This document shows positions 33,823-41,969 of a stretch of DNA of 64,000 nt, one piece after another. The stretch is taken from assembly GCF_030345075.1 (NCBI RefSeq), contig NZ_CP128361.1, positions 6,138,001 through 6,202,000 on the forward strand, written 5' to 3'. Each line of letters starts with the position of its first letter. The stretch's first letter is position 1. A program made the translations under genes and the position numbers. The notes below the pieces were generated by a model, which saw nothing but the letters and a program-made list of their open reading frames with translations, was not told the DNA's origin and did no database searches. Origin of the DNA: Solwaraspora sp. WMMA2065 (GTDB lineage Bacteria > Actinomycetota > Actinomycetes > Mycobacteriales > Micromonosporaceae).

Positions 33823-35337
33823 TCACTCCGATGTAGATTTCGTTGGCGTGGCGGACCGCCACAGCCGCAGGTTGGCGTAGGACCGCCAGGGCCGCCAGCG
33901 CTCAGCGTGGGTGGTCAGGTCTGCGGGGGAGGCGGGCAGGCCGAGCGCCGCCGCGCCGCGCCGTACCCCCAGGTCGGTGCCGAGCAGCACATCCGGGTCG
34001 CCGAGCGCCCGCATCGCCACATAACCGGCGGTCCACGGGCCGATGCCGGGCAGTGCGGTGAGCCGGTGCGACAGCTCGGCCCGGTCGCTGCCCAGGTCGA
34101 GCCCGATGTCGCCGTCGGCGACCCCGGCGGCCAACGCGCGCAGCGTGCCGCGCCGGGTGGCTGGCATCGCGAAGGCGTCGTCGGGTAGGGCGAGCAGTTC
34201 GGCCGGGCCCGGGAACGGCGCCAGGCCGTCCGCAGGCAGGGCTGTTCGCGACCCGTCCGCAGGCGGGGCTGTTCGCGACCCGTCCGCAGGCGGGGCTGTT
34301 CGCGACGCGGTCGCCGCGCAGAGGCGGGCCAGCACCCGGCGGGCGGCGGACACCGAGATCTGCTGCCCGACCACGGCCCGTACCGCCAGTTCGAAGCCGT
34401 CCACCGCGCCCGGCACCCGGACCCCGGGCTCGGCGGCGACAGCAGCGGCGAACGCCGGATCGGCACCCAGCACGGCGTCCACCGCCGCCGGGTCGGCGTC
34501 CAGGTCGAACAGCCGGCGGCAGCGGGACACCGCCGGTGCCAGATCACGCAGGTCGGCGAGGCGCAACGCGGCGGCGAGGAAACCGTCGTGCGGGGTGAGC
34601 GCCACCGTGCCGGTGCCGTACGGCAACCGCAGCGCACGCCGGTATCTGCCGCCGTCGGCGGACTCCACGCCGGGCACCGCCCGGTCGGCCAGGAATCCGA
34701 GTACGGCGTCGACCGCCATCGGCCGACGGAACGCCAGCCGTACGGTGATCACCCCGGCCCGGTCGGGCGCACCGGGCCGTACGCGGCCGCGCAGCGTCGA
34801 CGGCGGGCCGCCGTACACCGTCCGGAACGTGTCGTTGAACTGCCGGACGCTGCCGAACCCGGCCGCGAACGCGATCTCGGCGACGGTCAGAGCGGTCCGC
34901 TCCACCAGGATCCGGGCCGTCTGCGCACGCTGCGCCCTGGCCAACGCCAGCGGGCCGGCCCCCACCTGCTCGGTCAGCACCCGGGTGAGATGCCGTTCGG
35001 TGTAGCCGAGCCGGCGGGCCAGCCCCGGTACGCCGCCGCGGTCCACCACCCCGTCGCCGATCAACCGCATCGCCCGCCCGACCAGGTCGGCGCGGCGGTC
35101 CCAGTCGGGCGAACCCGGGGTGGCGTCGGGGTGGCAGCGCCGGCAGGCGCGCAGCCCGGCCTGTTGCGCGGCGGCCGCCGAGGCAAAGAACCGAACGTTG
35201 TCCCGCTTCGGGGTGACCGCCGGGCAGGACGGCCGGCAGTAGATGCCGGTCGACGTCACGCCGGTGTAGAACCAGCCATCGAAGCGCTGGTCGCGGCTGT
35301 CCACCACTCGGTAGCACCGCTCGAAGTCGAGCTCCAT
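33823..35337 (-). CDS. alkA: Ada-AlkA fusion: methylphosphotriester sensor, AraC HTH and 3-methyladenine glycosylase
   Basis: A 504-residue repair and regulatory protein. Residues 1-75 are the Ada zinc domain with Cys34 (probable methyl acceptor), Cys38, Cys65 and Cys68 (GIYCRPSC, ACRRCHP). About 85-185 is an AraC helix-turn-helix. About 195-495 is an AlkA-type DNA glycosylase with the HhH motif LPGIGPW at 429-435 and catalytic Asp455. A 27-bp tandem repeat (34228-34308) inserts SRTAPPADG units into a glycosylase loop. The protein is expected to sense methyl phosphotriesters, activate its own operon and excise alkylated bases. It forms an operon with ogt downstream and probably the MFS gene upstream. 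Confidence 0.93.
   Translation of the reverse strand: MELDFERCYRVVDSRDQRFDGWFYTGVTSTGIYCRPSCPAVTPKRDNVRFFASAAAAQQAGLRACRRCHPDATPGSPDWDRRADLVGRAMRLIGDGVVDRGGVPGLARRLGYTERHLTRVLTEQVGAGPLALARAQRAQTARILVERTALTVAEIAFAAGFGSVRQFNDTFRTVYGGPPSTLRGRVRPGAPDRAGVITVRLAFRRPMAVDAVLGFLADRAVPGVESADGGRYRRALRLPYGTGTVALTPHDGFLAAALRLADLRDLAPAVSRCRRLFDLDADPAAVDAVLGADPAFAAAVAAEPGVRVPGAVDGFELAVRAVVGQQISVSAARRVLARLCAATASRTAPPADGSRTAPPADGSRTALPADGLAPFPGPAELLALPDDAFAMPATRRGTLRALAAGVADGDIGLDLGSDRAELSHRLTALPGIGPWTAGYVAMRALGDPDVLLGTDLGVRRGAAALGLPASPADLTTHAERWRPWRSYANLRLWRSATPTKSTSE
34228..34308. repeat. 27-bp tandem repeat, three copies, in the alkA part
   Basis: Three in-frame 27-bp copies start at 34228, 34255 and 34282 with one or two changes between them. 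They encode a Pro/Ala/Ser/Asp-rich loop, probably a flexible insertion outside the active site. Confidence 0.9.
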
Positions 35338-35392
35338 GGGTCGATCCTGCCCGCTTGCCGGCCCGGTCGGCTGGCGGGAATCGGACCTGCAG

Positions 35393-36631
35393 TCACGAGC
35401 CCTGGCCCGTGCCGGCCGGCTGGGTAGCGCTGGCCGTGCCGCCCGTGCCGGCCGGCCGGGTAGCGCCGGCGGCCAGCAGGCCGATCGCCAACGCCCCGAG
35501 CACCACCAGCAGCGATCGTAGGATGCCGACCTGCTCGGCCAGGAAACCGATCAGTGGCGGACCGGCCAGGAACGAGGTGTAGCCGATCGAACTGACCACC
35601 GACACCCGTACCGCCGCCCGGTCGGCCTCGTCGGCGGCCGCGCTCATCCCGACCGGGAAGCCGAGCGACGCCCCGGCGCCCCACAGCAGTGCCCCGAGCA
35701 GCGCCAGCGGCAGCGTCGGCCCGAACACCACCAGGGCCAGGCCGATCAGGGCGAGCACCGCCGTCGCCCGCAGCACCGTCACCCGTCCCCAGCGTTGCAA
35801 CGCCGTACCGCCGACCATCCGGGCGGCGGTCATCGCCGCGACAAACACCCCGAATGCGACCGCGCCGACCGCGTCACCGACTTGGTAGCCGTCGACCACG
35901 GCCAGGGTGAGCCAGTCGTTCGCCACCCCTTCGACGAACGCGAAGGCCAGCACCAGCAGACCGATCAGCAGGGTGCGCGGCTCCCGCCAGGCACGCAGCA
36001 CCCCGGACCGGGGTGCTGCCGCGCCGGGCACCCGCACCGGGACCGGCAGGAACATCCGTACGGCCGCGGCGATCGAGGCGATCACCAGCAGTGCGGTGAC
36101 GGCGAGTTGCCAGTCGACCGGCACCGCCAGCCAGGCACACCCGGCCCCGAGGAGCGCGCCGGTCACCGTACCCAGGCTGAAGCCGGCGTGGAAACGGGGC
36201 ATCAGCGGGCGGTCGAGCCGGCGCTCGACGTCGGCACCCTCAACGTTCATCGCCACGTCCCAGCTGCTCAACCCGGTGCCGGTCAGCAGCAGCCCGGCGC
36301 CGGCCAGTGGCGGTGAGACGACCGCCACACCGACTGCGACGGCGAGCATCCCGACGGTCACGGCCGCGGCGCCCAGCAGCACCGTCCGGTGGGGCCCGAT
36401 CGCGTGTACCAGCGGACCGGACAGCGGCAGCGCGCTGACCGCGCCCACCGACGTGCACAACAGCAGCAGCCCGAACTGGGCGTTGGTCAGATCGAGGGCG
36501 TCGCGGATCGCCGGGGTACGGGAGATCCACGAGGCGAACGCCAGACCACTGACCCCGAACGCGATCGCGACCGCGATGCGTGCCCGTTCCACCACCGGCC
36601 GCGCCAGCGCCGCCGCCCCGTTCGCCACCAC
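35393..36631 (-). CDS. MFS transporter
   Basis: A 412-residue protein with twelve likely membrane helices in two halves; the first half contains GLAFASWISRTPAIRDAL and the loop VEGADVERRLDRPLMPRFHAGFS, typical of FucP/sugar-type or YfmO-like MFS proteins. The C-terminus has a small duplicated Ala/Thr/Pro/Gly segment (TRPAGTGG, TQPAGTGQ). The GTG at 36631 is preferred because the conserved protein starts there; the frame continues upstream through an Arg-rich, unlikely leader. It lies 55 bases upstream of the Ada-AlkA gene on the same strand. Substrate unknown. Confidence 0.82.
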   Translation of the reverse strand: MVANGAAALARPVVERARIAVAIAFGVSGLAFASWISRTPAIRDALDLTNAQFGLLLLCTSVGAVSALPLSGPLVHAIGPHRTVLLGAAAVTVGMLAVAVGVAVVSPPLAGAGLLLTGTGLSSWDVAMNVEGADVERRLDRPLMPRFHAGFSLGTVTGALLGAGCAWLAVPVDWQLAVTALLVIASIAAAVRMFLPVPVRVPGAAAPRSGVLRAWREPRTLLIGLLVLAFAFVEGVANDWLTLAVVDGYQVGDAVGAVAFGVFVAAMTAARMVGGTALQRWGRVTVLRATAVLALIGLALVVFGPTLPLALLGALLWGAGASLGFPVGMSAAADEADRAAVRVSVVSSIGYTSFLAGPPLIGFLAEQVGILRSLLVVLGALAIGLLAAGATRPAGTGGTASATQPAGTGQGS

Positions 36632-36943
36632 GCCACCCGCTCCCCGCTCGCCCGGACCTTGTCGTCCACCCGAACGTCCGTCCGGGCGGCAACGGTACGC
36701 CGCTCGCAGCGGGTACCGCCCGGTGCTGCCGGGTCTGGCCGCGCTGGGCACACGGCGCCGTTGCCCTGCGCAGACGGTAGAGCACGCGTCACTGGTAAGT
36801 AACATGACGATGCTCACCATCAACTGCTGGCAGCGGCGCTCTCGCCATCTGTGTCGGTCGATGGGCTCCGTTCGGCGACCTGGCTCCTGGATCGATAGAG
36901 TGGCACAGTTTGGTGCACCTCGATAAAGGAGTCGGTAGATATC
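36632..36943. other. Divergent promoter region between MFS gene and lipoprotein gene
   Basis: 312 bases without a supportable gene. Near the right end a -10-like TAGAGT (36896-36901) and the ribosome binding site AAGGAG (36927-36932) precede the lipoprotein start. The left part should hold the MFS promoter but I cannot assign it. Confidence 0.45.
36896..36920 (+). promoter_or_regulatory. Promoter-like block shared by two paralogous lipoprotein genes
   Basis: The block reads TAGAGTGGCACAGTTTG and is matched by TAGCCTGGTCCAGTTTG at 37455-37471 upstream of the next lipoprotein gene (pattern TAGnnTGGnnCAGTTTG). TAGnnT fits an actinobacterial -10 element. That it is a duplicated promoter is inference. 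Confidence 0.4.
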
Positions 36944-37414
36944 ATGCGTCGCCTACTGGCCAGCGCCGTCCTCGGCTCGGCCCTGATCCTCGGATTCACC
37001 GGCTGCGGCACCGAGCCGCCGCCGACGGGCGCGCCGTCGCCGACCGTCGGCAGCAGCACCGCCAGTGAGGCCGACATCCTCGCCGCCACCAACGCCGCCT
37101 GCAATCAGGCGGTATCGATGAGCAGCGACTTCGCCGCCGGTTTCCAGCGTGACGTCAACCAGTTCGCCGACCCGACGGCCAGCGCGGGGGCGCCGGCGGA
37201 CGCGAAGGACAACTTCGAGGCGCAGATGCGCGGCTGGTCGGCGACGCTCACCTCACTGGCCACCGGCCCGGTGTCGGACGAACTGCGGACGGTGCTGACC
37301 GAGAGTACGGCCGCGATCGAGGCCGCCACCGAGATCGGTGAGACTCCGCTCAGCGACGAGCAGGTCGCCGCCGTGGTGGCGATCCCAGAAGATTTCCGCG
37401 CCGTCTGCGAGTGA
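36944..37414 (+). CDS. Lipoprotein, paralogue of the next gene
   Basis: A 156-residue protein with signal peptide MRRLLASAVLGSALILGF and a lipobox ending at Cys21 (FTGC). A Pro/Thr/Ser spacer leads to an all-helical domain (about 45-155) that begins near NAACNQAV and ends in VCE, so a Cys near each end may form a disulfide. AAGGAG lies 12 bases before the ATG. The overall plan matches the following gene, suggesting tandem duplication. Function unknown. Confidence 0.75.
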   Translation: MRRLLASAVLGSALILGFTGCGTEPPPTGAPSPTVGSSTASEADILAATNAACNQAVSMSSDFAAGFQRDVNQFADPTASAGAPADAKDNFEAQMRGWSATLTSLATGPVSDELRTVLTESTAAIEAATEIGETPLSDEQVAAVVAIPEDFRAVCE

Positions 37415-37497
37415 CGTCCACGAGGGGCCGGGCGGGCCGGGAGCAGACGTCCGTTAGCCTGGTCCAGTTTGCTCGCCTCTCAATGGACGGATCTTCG

Positions 37498-38004
37498 ATG
37501 CGACGTACCCTGATCACCGCCGCCGCTGCGACGGCGCTCGCGTTGACCCTGGCCGGCTGCGGCGGTGGCGACAGCGAAACCGACACCGCCGCCGGTCAGA
37601 CGTCATCGCCGACGGCGACCGCGTCGGCCGACGCGGAGTCGGCCGGCTCCGCCGAGGGCGGGGCCGCCGCGGCCACCAAGACGGCATGCGACACGGCGGT
37701 ACCGGTCGCCGAGGAGACTGCATCGACCATCGAGGCGTACTTCGCCGACCTCATCGCCGCAGTGGCTGAGGGCGGGACGGCTGCGGAGACCGCCGACGCC
37801 GAGTTCCGGGCCAAGTTCACCGACCTCTCGGCAATGCTGGAGTCGCTCGCCGCCGACCCGGTCGACGCCGACGTGCAGCAGGCGTTGACCGAGGCGTCCG
37901 AGTTCGCCGCCCAGATCGTCGACCCGGACGACAACACCCCGATGGGACAGGTGGAGGGTCGCCTGGCCGAGCTGGCGGAGAAGCTGAAGACCGCCTGCGC
38001 CTGA
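37498..38004 (+). CDS. Lipoprotein, paralogue of the previous gene
   Basis: A 168-residue protein with signal peptide MRRTLITAAAATALAL and lipid-modified Cys21 in LAGC. An Ala/Ser/Thr spacer follows, then a helical domain that begins with TACDTAVPV and ends in TACA. Signal, Cys position and terminal Cys pair parallel the previous gene, though the domains have diverged strongly. An ATG at 37483 would add five residues. It lies 83 bases after its paralogue and 33 bases before ychF. Confidence 0.75.
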   Translation: MRRTLITAAAATALALTLAGCGGGDSETDTAAGQTSSPTATASADAESAGSAEGGAAAATKTACDTAVPVAEETASTIEAYFADLIAAVAEGGTAAETADAEFRAKFTDLSAMLESLAADPVDADVQQALTEASEFAAQIVDPDDNTPMGQVEGRLAELAEKLKTACA

Positions 38005-38037
38005 CCCGCCACCGGACGCTGCGTAGACTCGACCGAC

Positions 38038-39123
38038 GTGAGTCTCACCATCGGCATCGTCGGCCTGCCCAACGTCGGCAAGAGCACCCTGTTCAACGCG
38101 CTCACCAAGAACGACGTCCTCGCGGCGAACTACCCCTTCGCCACGATCGAGCCGAACGTCGGGGTGGTGGGGCTGCCGGACGGGCGGCTGGGCAGGCTGG
38201 CGGAGATCTTCGGCTCGGAGAAGACCATCCCGGCGCCGGTGTCGTTCGTCGACATCGCCGGTCTGGTGCGGGGCGCGTCCAAGGGGCAGGGCCGAGGCAA
38301 CGCCTTCCTGGCCAACATCCGCGACGCCGCCGCGATCTGCCAGGTCGTGCGGGTCTTCTCCGACCCGAACGTGGTGCACGTCGACGGCAAGGTCTCCCCG
38401 GGTGATGACATCGCCACGATCAACACCGAGCTGATCCTGGCCGACCTGCAGACCTTGGAGAAGGCGCTGCCCCGGCTGGAGAAGGAAGCCCGGCTGCGCA
38501 AGGACCGGGCGGCGATCCACGCCGCCGCGAAGGCCGCCGCCGCGCTGCTCGACGGCGGGACCACGCTGTACGCGGGTGCGGCCGCCGCCGGCATCGACGT
38601 CGCCGAGCTGCGTGAGCTGCACCTGCTCACCACCAAGCCGTTCCTGTACGTCTTCAACGTCGACGAGGACGAGCTGGGCAATGCCGAGCTGCTCGCCGAG
38701 CTGCGGGCGCTGGTCGCCCCGGCCGAGGCGGTCTTCATGGACGCCAAGATCGAGTCCGAGTTGATCGATCTGCCGGACGACGAGGCGATGGAGCTGCTGG
38801 AGTCGACCGGGCAGAGCGAGCCGGGGCTCAACCAGCTGATCCGGGTCGGATTCCGTACGCTTGGGCTGCAGACGTACCTCACCGCCGGGCCGAAGGAGGC
38901 GCGGGCCTGGACCATCCCGGTTGGGGCGACCGCGCCGGAGGCCGCCGGGGTGATCCACTCCGACTTCCAGCGCGGCTTCATCAAGGCCGAGATCGTCTCC
39001 TACGACGACCTGGTCGCGGCCGGCACGATGGCGGCGGCCAAGGCGGCCGGCAAGGTCCGGATGGAGGGCAAGGAGTACGTCATGCAGGATGGCGACGTCG
39101 TCGAGTTCCGCTTCAACGTCTGA
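38038..39123 (+). CDS. ychF: Redox-regulated ATPase YchF (Obg family)
   Basis: A 361-residue universal P-loop protein associated with ribosomes and stress responses. G1 is GLPNVGKST at the N-terminus, G3 is DIAGLVRGASKGQGRGN. G4 reads NVDE rather than NKxD, the known change that shifts YchF/Ola1 to ATP. A central coiled-coil insertion (about 125-200) and the C-terminal TGS domain (about 275-361, ending VVEFRFNV) are present. The GTG at 38038 places the P-loop at residue 8, as usual. Confidence 0.96.
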   Translation: MSLTIGIVGLPNVGKSTLFNALTKNDVLAANYPFATIEPNVGVVGLPDGRLGRLAEIFGSEKTIPAPVSFVDIAGLVRGASKGQGRGNAFLANIRDAAAICQVVRVFSDPNVVHVDGKVSPGDDIATINTELILADLQTLEKALPRLEKEARLRKDRAAIHAAAKAAAALLDGGTTLYAGAAAAGIDVAELRELHLLTTKPFLYVFNVDEDELGNAELLAELRALVAPAEAVFMDAKIESELIDLPDDEAMELLESTGQSEPGLNQLIRVGFRTLGLQTYLTAGPKEARAWTIPVGATAPEAAGVIHSDFQRGFIKAEIVSYDDLVAAGTMAAAKAAGKVRMEGKEYVMQDGDVVEFRFNV

Positions 39124-39213
39124 TTCCGGCATGCCGGGCACGAGCCGGCGTGTGCCTCGTCCCAGAATTAGCGGTGTCTGCGAGGTGGTAGCAGCTGTGC
39201 CCAGCTCGCGGTA

Positions 39214-39228
39214 ATACCGTGGTATGGT
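39214..39228 (+). promoter_or_regulatory. Operator and -10 of the toxin-antitoxin pair, probably leaderless
   Basis: ATACC-GT-GGTAT (39214-39225) is an inverted repeat of 5-bp arms, a size typical for ribbon-helix-helix antitoxins. It overlaps TATGGT (39223-39228), a good -10. Six bases later comes the ATG at 39235, so transcription probably starts at the A of the start codon and the mRNA is leaderless. No ribosome binding site is visible, which supports this. Confidence 0.55.
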
Positions 39229-39234
39229 TGCTGG

Positions 39235-39474
39235 ATGGCGAGGACGAGGAAGGTCACGATCACGCTGCCGGTGGAGCTGCTGGAGAGCATGAAGTCGCAC
39301 ACCGACAACGTCTCCGGCTACCTCACCGAGCTGGCCGAGCGGGCTGAACGGCGGAGGCTTCTCCGGGAGGAGTTGGACCGCTATCAAGCTGAGTCCGGGG
39401 CGTTCACCGATCAGGAGATGGCCGAGGCCCAGGCGCTTCTGTACGGGACCAGGGAGACGGACCGGGCGGCGTGA
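39235..39474 (+). CDS. vapB: Ribbon-helix-helix antitoxin (VapB-like)
   Basis: A 79-residue protein whose first part (RKVTITLPVELLESMKSHT) is a ribbon-helix-helix DNA-binding motif. The charged helical tail (RAERRRLLREELDRYQ and after) would bind and neutralise the toxin. It overlaps the toxin gene by four bases (GTGA). It is expected to repress its own promoter through the inverted repeat at 39214. Confidence 0.82.
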   Translation: MARTRKVTITLPVELLESMKSHTDNVSGYLTELAERAERRRLLREELDRYQAESGAFTDQEMAEAQALLYGTRETDRAA

Positions 39475-39866
39475 GCCTCGAATCGCTTGTGCTCGACTCG
39501 CAAGGCTTCTCGGGATGGATCGGCCGGGATCGCATGGTGATGCGACTGCTGGAGCAGGCGGAGCGTGACGGGGCTGATCTGGCCATGTCGGCTGCCACGA
39601 TCATCGAGGTTTCCCACACCGGCGTGGACACCGCTCGGCTGACCTGGCTGTTGTCCCGCATTCGTGTGGAGGCGGTGACGGAAGAGAACGCCCGTCGCAG
39701 TGCGGGGCTGTTGAAGGCGGCGGGGCTGCACGGGCACAAGTACGCCATCGATGCCATGGTCGCCGAGATGGCGCTACGACTACCCGCGCCGGTCGCGGTC
39801 TTGACGTCGGATGTCGACGACATGACCAGGTTGTGCGGGCATCGGGTTCGGGTCATCAGGCTGTAG
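39471..39866 (+). CDS. vapC: PIN domain toxin (VapC-like ribonuclease)
   Basis: A 131-residue PIN nuclease. The acidic residues of the metal site are visible in order: LVLDSQGF (Asp9), TIIEVS (Glu46), YAIDAMVAE (Asp95 region) and LTSDVDDM near the C-terminus. VapC toxins cleave tRNA or rRNA and stop growth when the antitoxin is lost. It starts with a GTG inside the antitoxin stop, a coupled arrangement. Confidence 0.82.
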   Translation: MSLESLVLDSQGFSGWIGRDRMVMRLLEQAERDGADLAMSAATIIEVSHTGVDTARLTWLLSRIRVEAVTEENARRSAGLLKAAGLHGHKYAIDAMVAEMALRLPAPVAVLTSDVDDMTRLCGHRVRVIRL

Positions 39867-39920
39867 GCCGGCCCTGCGGCCGTGGCAGAGATGCGTCAGG
39901 CAGTTGAGCGGCTGCCCGGC

Positions 39921-40505
39921 TCAGCTCTTGCGACCGGGCACAAGCCCGTCCAGATTCAGCTTGAGCTCGAACGGCGTCGTGGTGTGCAGCTCGTGGCGGT
40001 GGATCCCGGTCGCGACGTACGACCGGGTGGGCTCGTCGAGCTCGTATGCGTGGACCACCGGTGATCCACCCTCGTCCTCGACGCGCCAGTAGTGCGGAAT
40101 GCCGGCTTCCGCGTACTTGCGCAGCTTGACTGTCCGGTCGCGGTGGGCCGACTCCGGCGACACCACCTCGACGACCAACAGCACCTGGTCGGGTGTGTAG
40201 AAGGTGCAGTCCGGGTCGTAGTAGGGAGCCCGCGTGGCGAGGAGATCGGGCTCGGGGCGGTTCCGTTCGTCGAGCCGAATCGTCATCTCCCGCTCAATCT
40301 CGACGCCTGCTGGCGCCTGCTCCATGAGAGCGAAGAGCAAAGCGGAGACAGCTCGGCCGTGCCAAGCCCGCTGGGGGGACATCATGAAGACGAGTGCTCC
40401 GTCGATCAGCTCGGTGTGACGGGGCGCCTGCGGGAGCTGGTCGAGGTCGTCGGCGTACCACCCTTCAGGGCGGGGCGGCCGCATCCACTCGGGCACTGCG
40501 GTCAT
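39921..40505 (-). CDS. Uma2 family (DUF820) putative restriction-like endonuclease
   Basis: The 194-residue protein has the DUF820/Uma2 pattern of the PD-(D/E)xK fold: HTELIDGAL, RPEPDLLA, VLLVVEVVSPES with the Asp-Glu pair of the active site, and KLRKYAEAGIPHYWRV with the catalytic Lys region. Biological role of these frequent actinobacterial paralogues is unknown. The ATG at 40505 has GAGG just upstream; a GTG at 40514 would add three residues. It is convergent with the toxin gene. Confidence 0.82.
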   Translation of the reverse strand: MTAVPEWMRPPRPEGWYADDLDQLPQAPRHTELIDGALVFMMSPQRAWHGRAVSALLFALMEQAPAGVEIEREMTIRLDERNRPEPDLLATRAPYYDPDCTFYTPDQVLLVVEVVSPESAHRDRTVKLRKYAEAGIPHYWRVEDEGGSPVVHAYELDEPTRSYVATGIHRHELHTTTPFELKLNLDGLVPGRKS

Positions 40506-40946
40506 GTTCCTCACCGTAACAGCCGGCTTCTGTTGACTTACCGTCGTTCAGTCTCGATGTCTGCGCCGCATCGAGGTGAGGCTCAGACACCTTACGAGGC
40601 GGTTTTGAGGTGCGTGAGACTCACCTCGACGCTGAACGGAGGGGTCAGCCTTGGTGGTGGAACGGTCCCAGTCGGTATAGGGCCTTGACGCCTTCGCCGG
40701 AGTCGATATTGGCCAACCGAAGGCGGTCGACGGCAACATCCACCCGCTGACCGGTTCCGCCTGAGCCGGCGTCGGCCCAGATCTGCACCGTCCCGTGCCC
40801 CGGCAGCACTCTCGGACCGACCACGGCTCCTGAGGAGGCGTCGTATCGCCGCGCGCTTCGTCTGGGAATCCGCGGTGCGGGTGGGTTTTGGGCTGGTGAA
40901 CTGAATGGATAGCATCGGTCGGCTGGACAGGTGGCAGCCTGTGAGC
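40506..40946. other. Accessory intergenic stretch with a possible gene remnant
   Basis: 441 bases between the Uma2 start and the GntR start. The main content is a minus-strand reading frame at about 40645-40830 described separately. The part next to the Uma2 gene (40515-40640) should hold its promoter; no motif stands out. Confidence 0.4.
40645..40830 (-). pseudogene. Possible 5'-truncated gene remnant
   Basis: On the minus strand a frame ending at 40645 reads as normal protein: VVGPRVLPGHGTVQIWADA, then VDVAVDRLRLANID, then GEGVKALYRLGPFHHQG and a stop. Its base composition by codon position looks coding. No good start or family motif is visible, and the frame runs upstream into the divergent GntR gene without an obvious N-terminus. 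A short gene starting at the GTG near 40828, or a truncated remnant of a mobile element gene, are both possible. Confidence 0.3.
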
Positions 40947-41186
40947 ATGGTCGACCCGTGGTCGCCGCGTTCGTTTGCCGAGCAGGTGGCCGATGCGCTC
41001 AACGCGCAGATCGATAGCGGCGATTGGCTGCCGGGGCGCAAGCTGCCTGGTGAGGTGACGTTGGCGCAGACGTACCTCGTGGCGCGTGGCACCGTGCGGG
41101 CCGCGCTTGACGTGCTACGCGAGGAAGGCCGTGTGGTCACCTTCGCCGGTCGCGGCACGTTCGTTACGCCAGACCCGAAGCCCTGA
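40947..41186 (+). CDS. Mini GntR-type regulator (winged helix only)
   Basis: A 79-residue protein that is little more than a GntR winged helix: FAEQVADALNAQIDSGDWLP, PGEVTLAQTYLVARGTVRAAL, then VVTFAGRGTFV. No ligand-binding domain follows. Such short GntR proteins are common in actinobacterial integrative elements and accessory islands. An ATG at 40905 is an alternative start that adds 14 residues. It is followed after 13 bases by a second small HTH gene. Confidence 0.75.
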   Translation: MVDPWSPRSFAEQVADALNAQIDSGDWLPGRKLPGEVTLAQTYLVARGTVRAALDVLREEGRVVTFAGRGTFVTPDPKP

Positions 41187-41199
41187 GGCACCTTCCGCC

Positions 41200-41457
41200 G
41201 TGGCAGGTGACCTTGAGGCGGCAGCGGAGGCGTACCGGGCTGCGCTCCGACGCGTGCAGGATGGGCTCGCGGAAGTCGCTTCAGCGCGTGCCGAGGTGCC
41301 ACAGGTACGGAAGCGGCTTGCGGCCGCAATCGTGACTGCATACCGAGGCGGTGCCCGCGTGGGCGAGATCGCTCGGGTGACTGGCTACGGCCGGGAACAG
41401 GTCCGGCGGATCCTGCGAGCCGGCGGTGTCGAGCCGGAGAAGCCGGAAGCCGCTTAG
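41200..41457 (+). CDS. Small helix-turn-helix protein
   Basis: An 85-residue protein starting at a GTG. An N-terminal helical stretch leads to RGGARVGEIARVTGYGREQVRRILR, a helix-turn-helix of resolvase or sigma-like type. It is probably a partner of the mini GntR gene directly upstream. The pairing recalls integrative-element regulators, but no integrase is present. Confidence 0.6.
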   Translation: MAGDLEAAAEAYRAALRRVQDGLAEVASARAEVPQVRKRLAAAIVTAYRGGARVGEIARVTGYGREQVRRILRAGGVEPEKPEAA

Positions 41458-41519
41458 GTTGAGCGCGGGATGGACATAATCGAGCGGTCAGCCCTGCTGT
41501 CTGTCGGTCCCGCGGTCGG

Positions 41520-41882
41520 TCACGAGATGTAGTGCAGGATCACGTTGTGTACGTGGTGGGACTTCTGGTCGCCACGGAACTCGACCTCGTAGGTGTGGGT
41601 GCCGACGTTGATCGCGATGGCGCCGGACGAGAAGTACGAGCCGCCCCAGGACTTGTTGCTCACTACGCTCACGCTGGTGATCTTCGAGTACGGGATGCTG
41701 GTGATGGCGACCTTTTTGCCGACGAACGACTTGTCCTGGATGATCACCCGGCGGTTGGTCAGCCCGATGAAGCCGGTGCCGGTGCCGATCGCGTCGTAGA
41801 CCGCGATCACCTGCTCCCCGTCGAGCAGCCCGCTCTCGATCTGCCGAAGTTGCTCCCGCCGGTCGTACGCCACGTTCGCCAT
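41520..41882 (-). CDS. Bacterial PH-domain-like protein
   Basis: A 120-residue soluble protein with the bacterial pleckstrin-homology pattern: LLDGEQVIAVYDAIGTGTGFIGLTNRRVIIQ, then YSKITSVSVV, then YEVEFRG and a C-terminal helix. bPH proteins form oligomers with unknown ligands. The ATG at 41882 begins MANVAYDRREQLRQIE; the open frame continues nine codons further. Confidence 0.72.
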   Translation of the reverse strand: MANVAYDRREQLRQIESGLLDGEQVIAVYDAIGTGTGFIGLTNRRVIIQDKSFVGKKVAITSIPYSKITSVSVVSNKSWGGSYFSSGAIAINVGTHTYEVEFRGDQKSHHVHNVILHYIS

Positions 41883-41969
41883 GTGCCCGAGGGTAGGCGG
41901 CGGGCACAACCACGCCAGCGATGAGCGAGGTCGCTGCGGTCAGCGGTGATCCGTGCGGGGGACGCGGGA

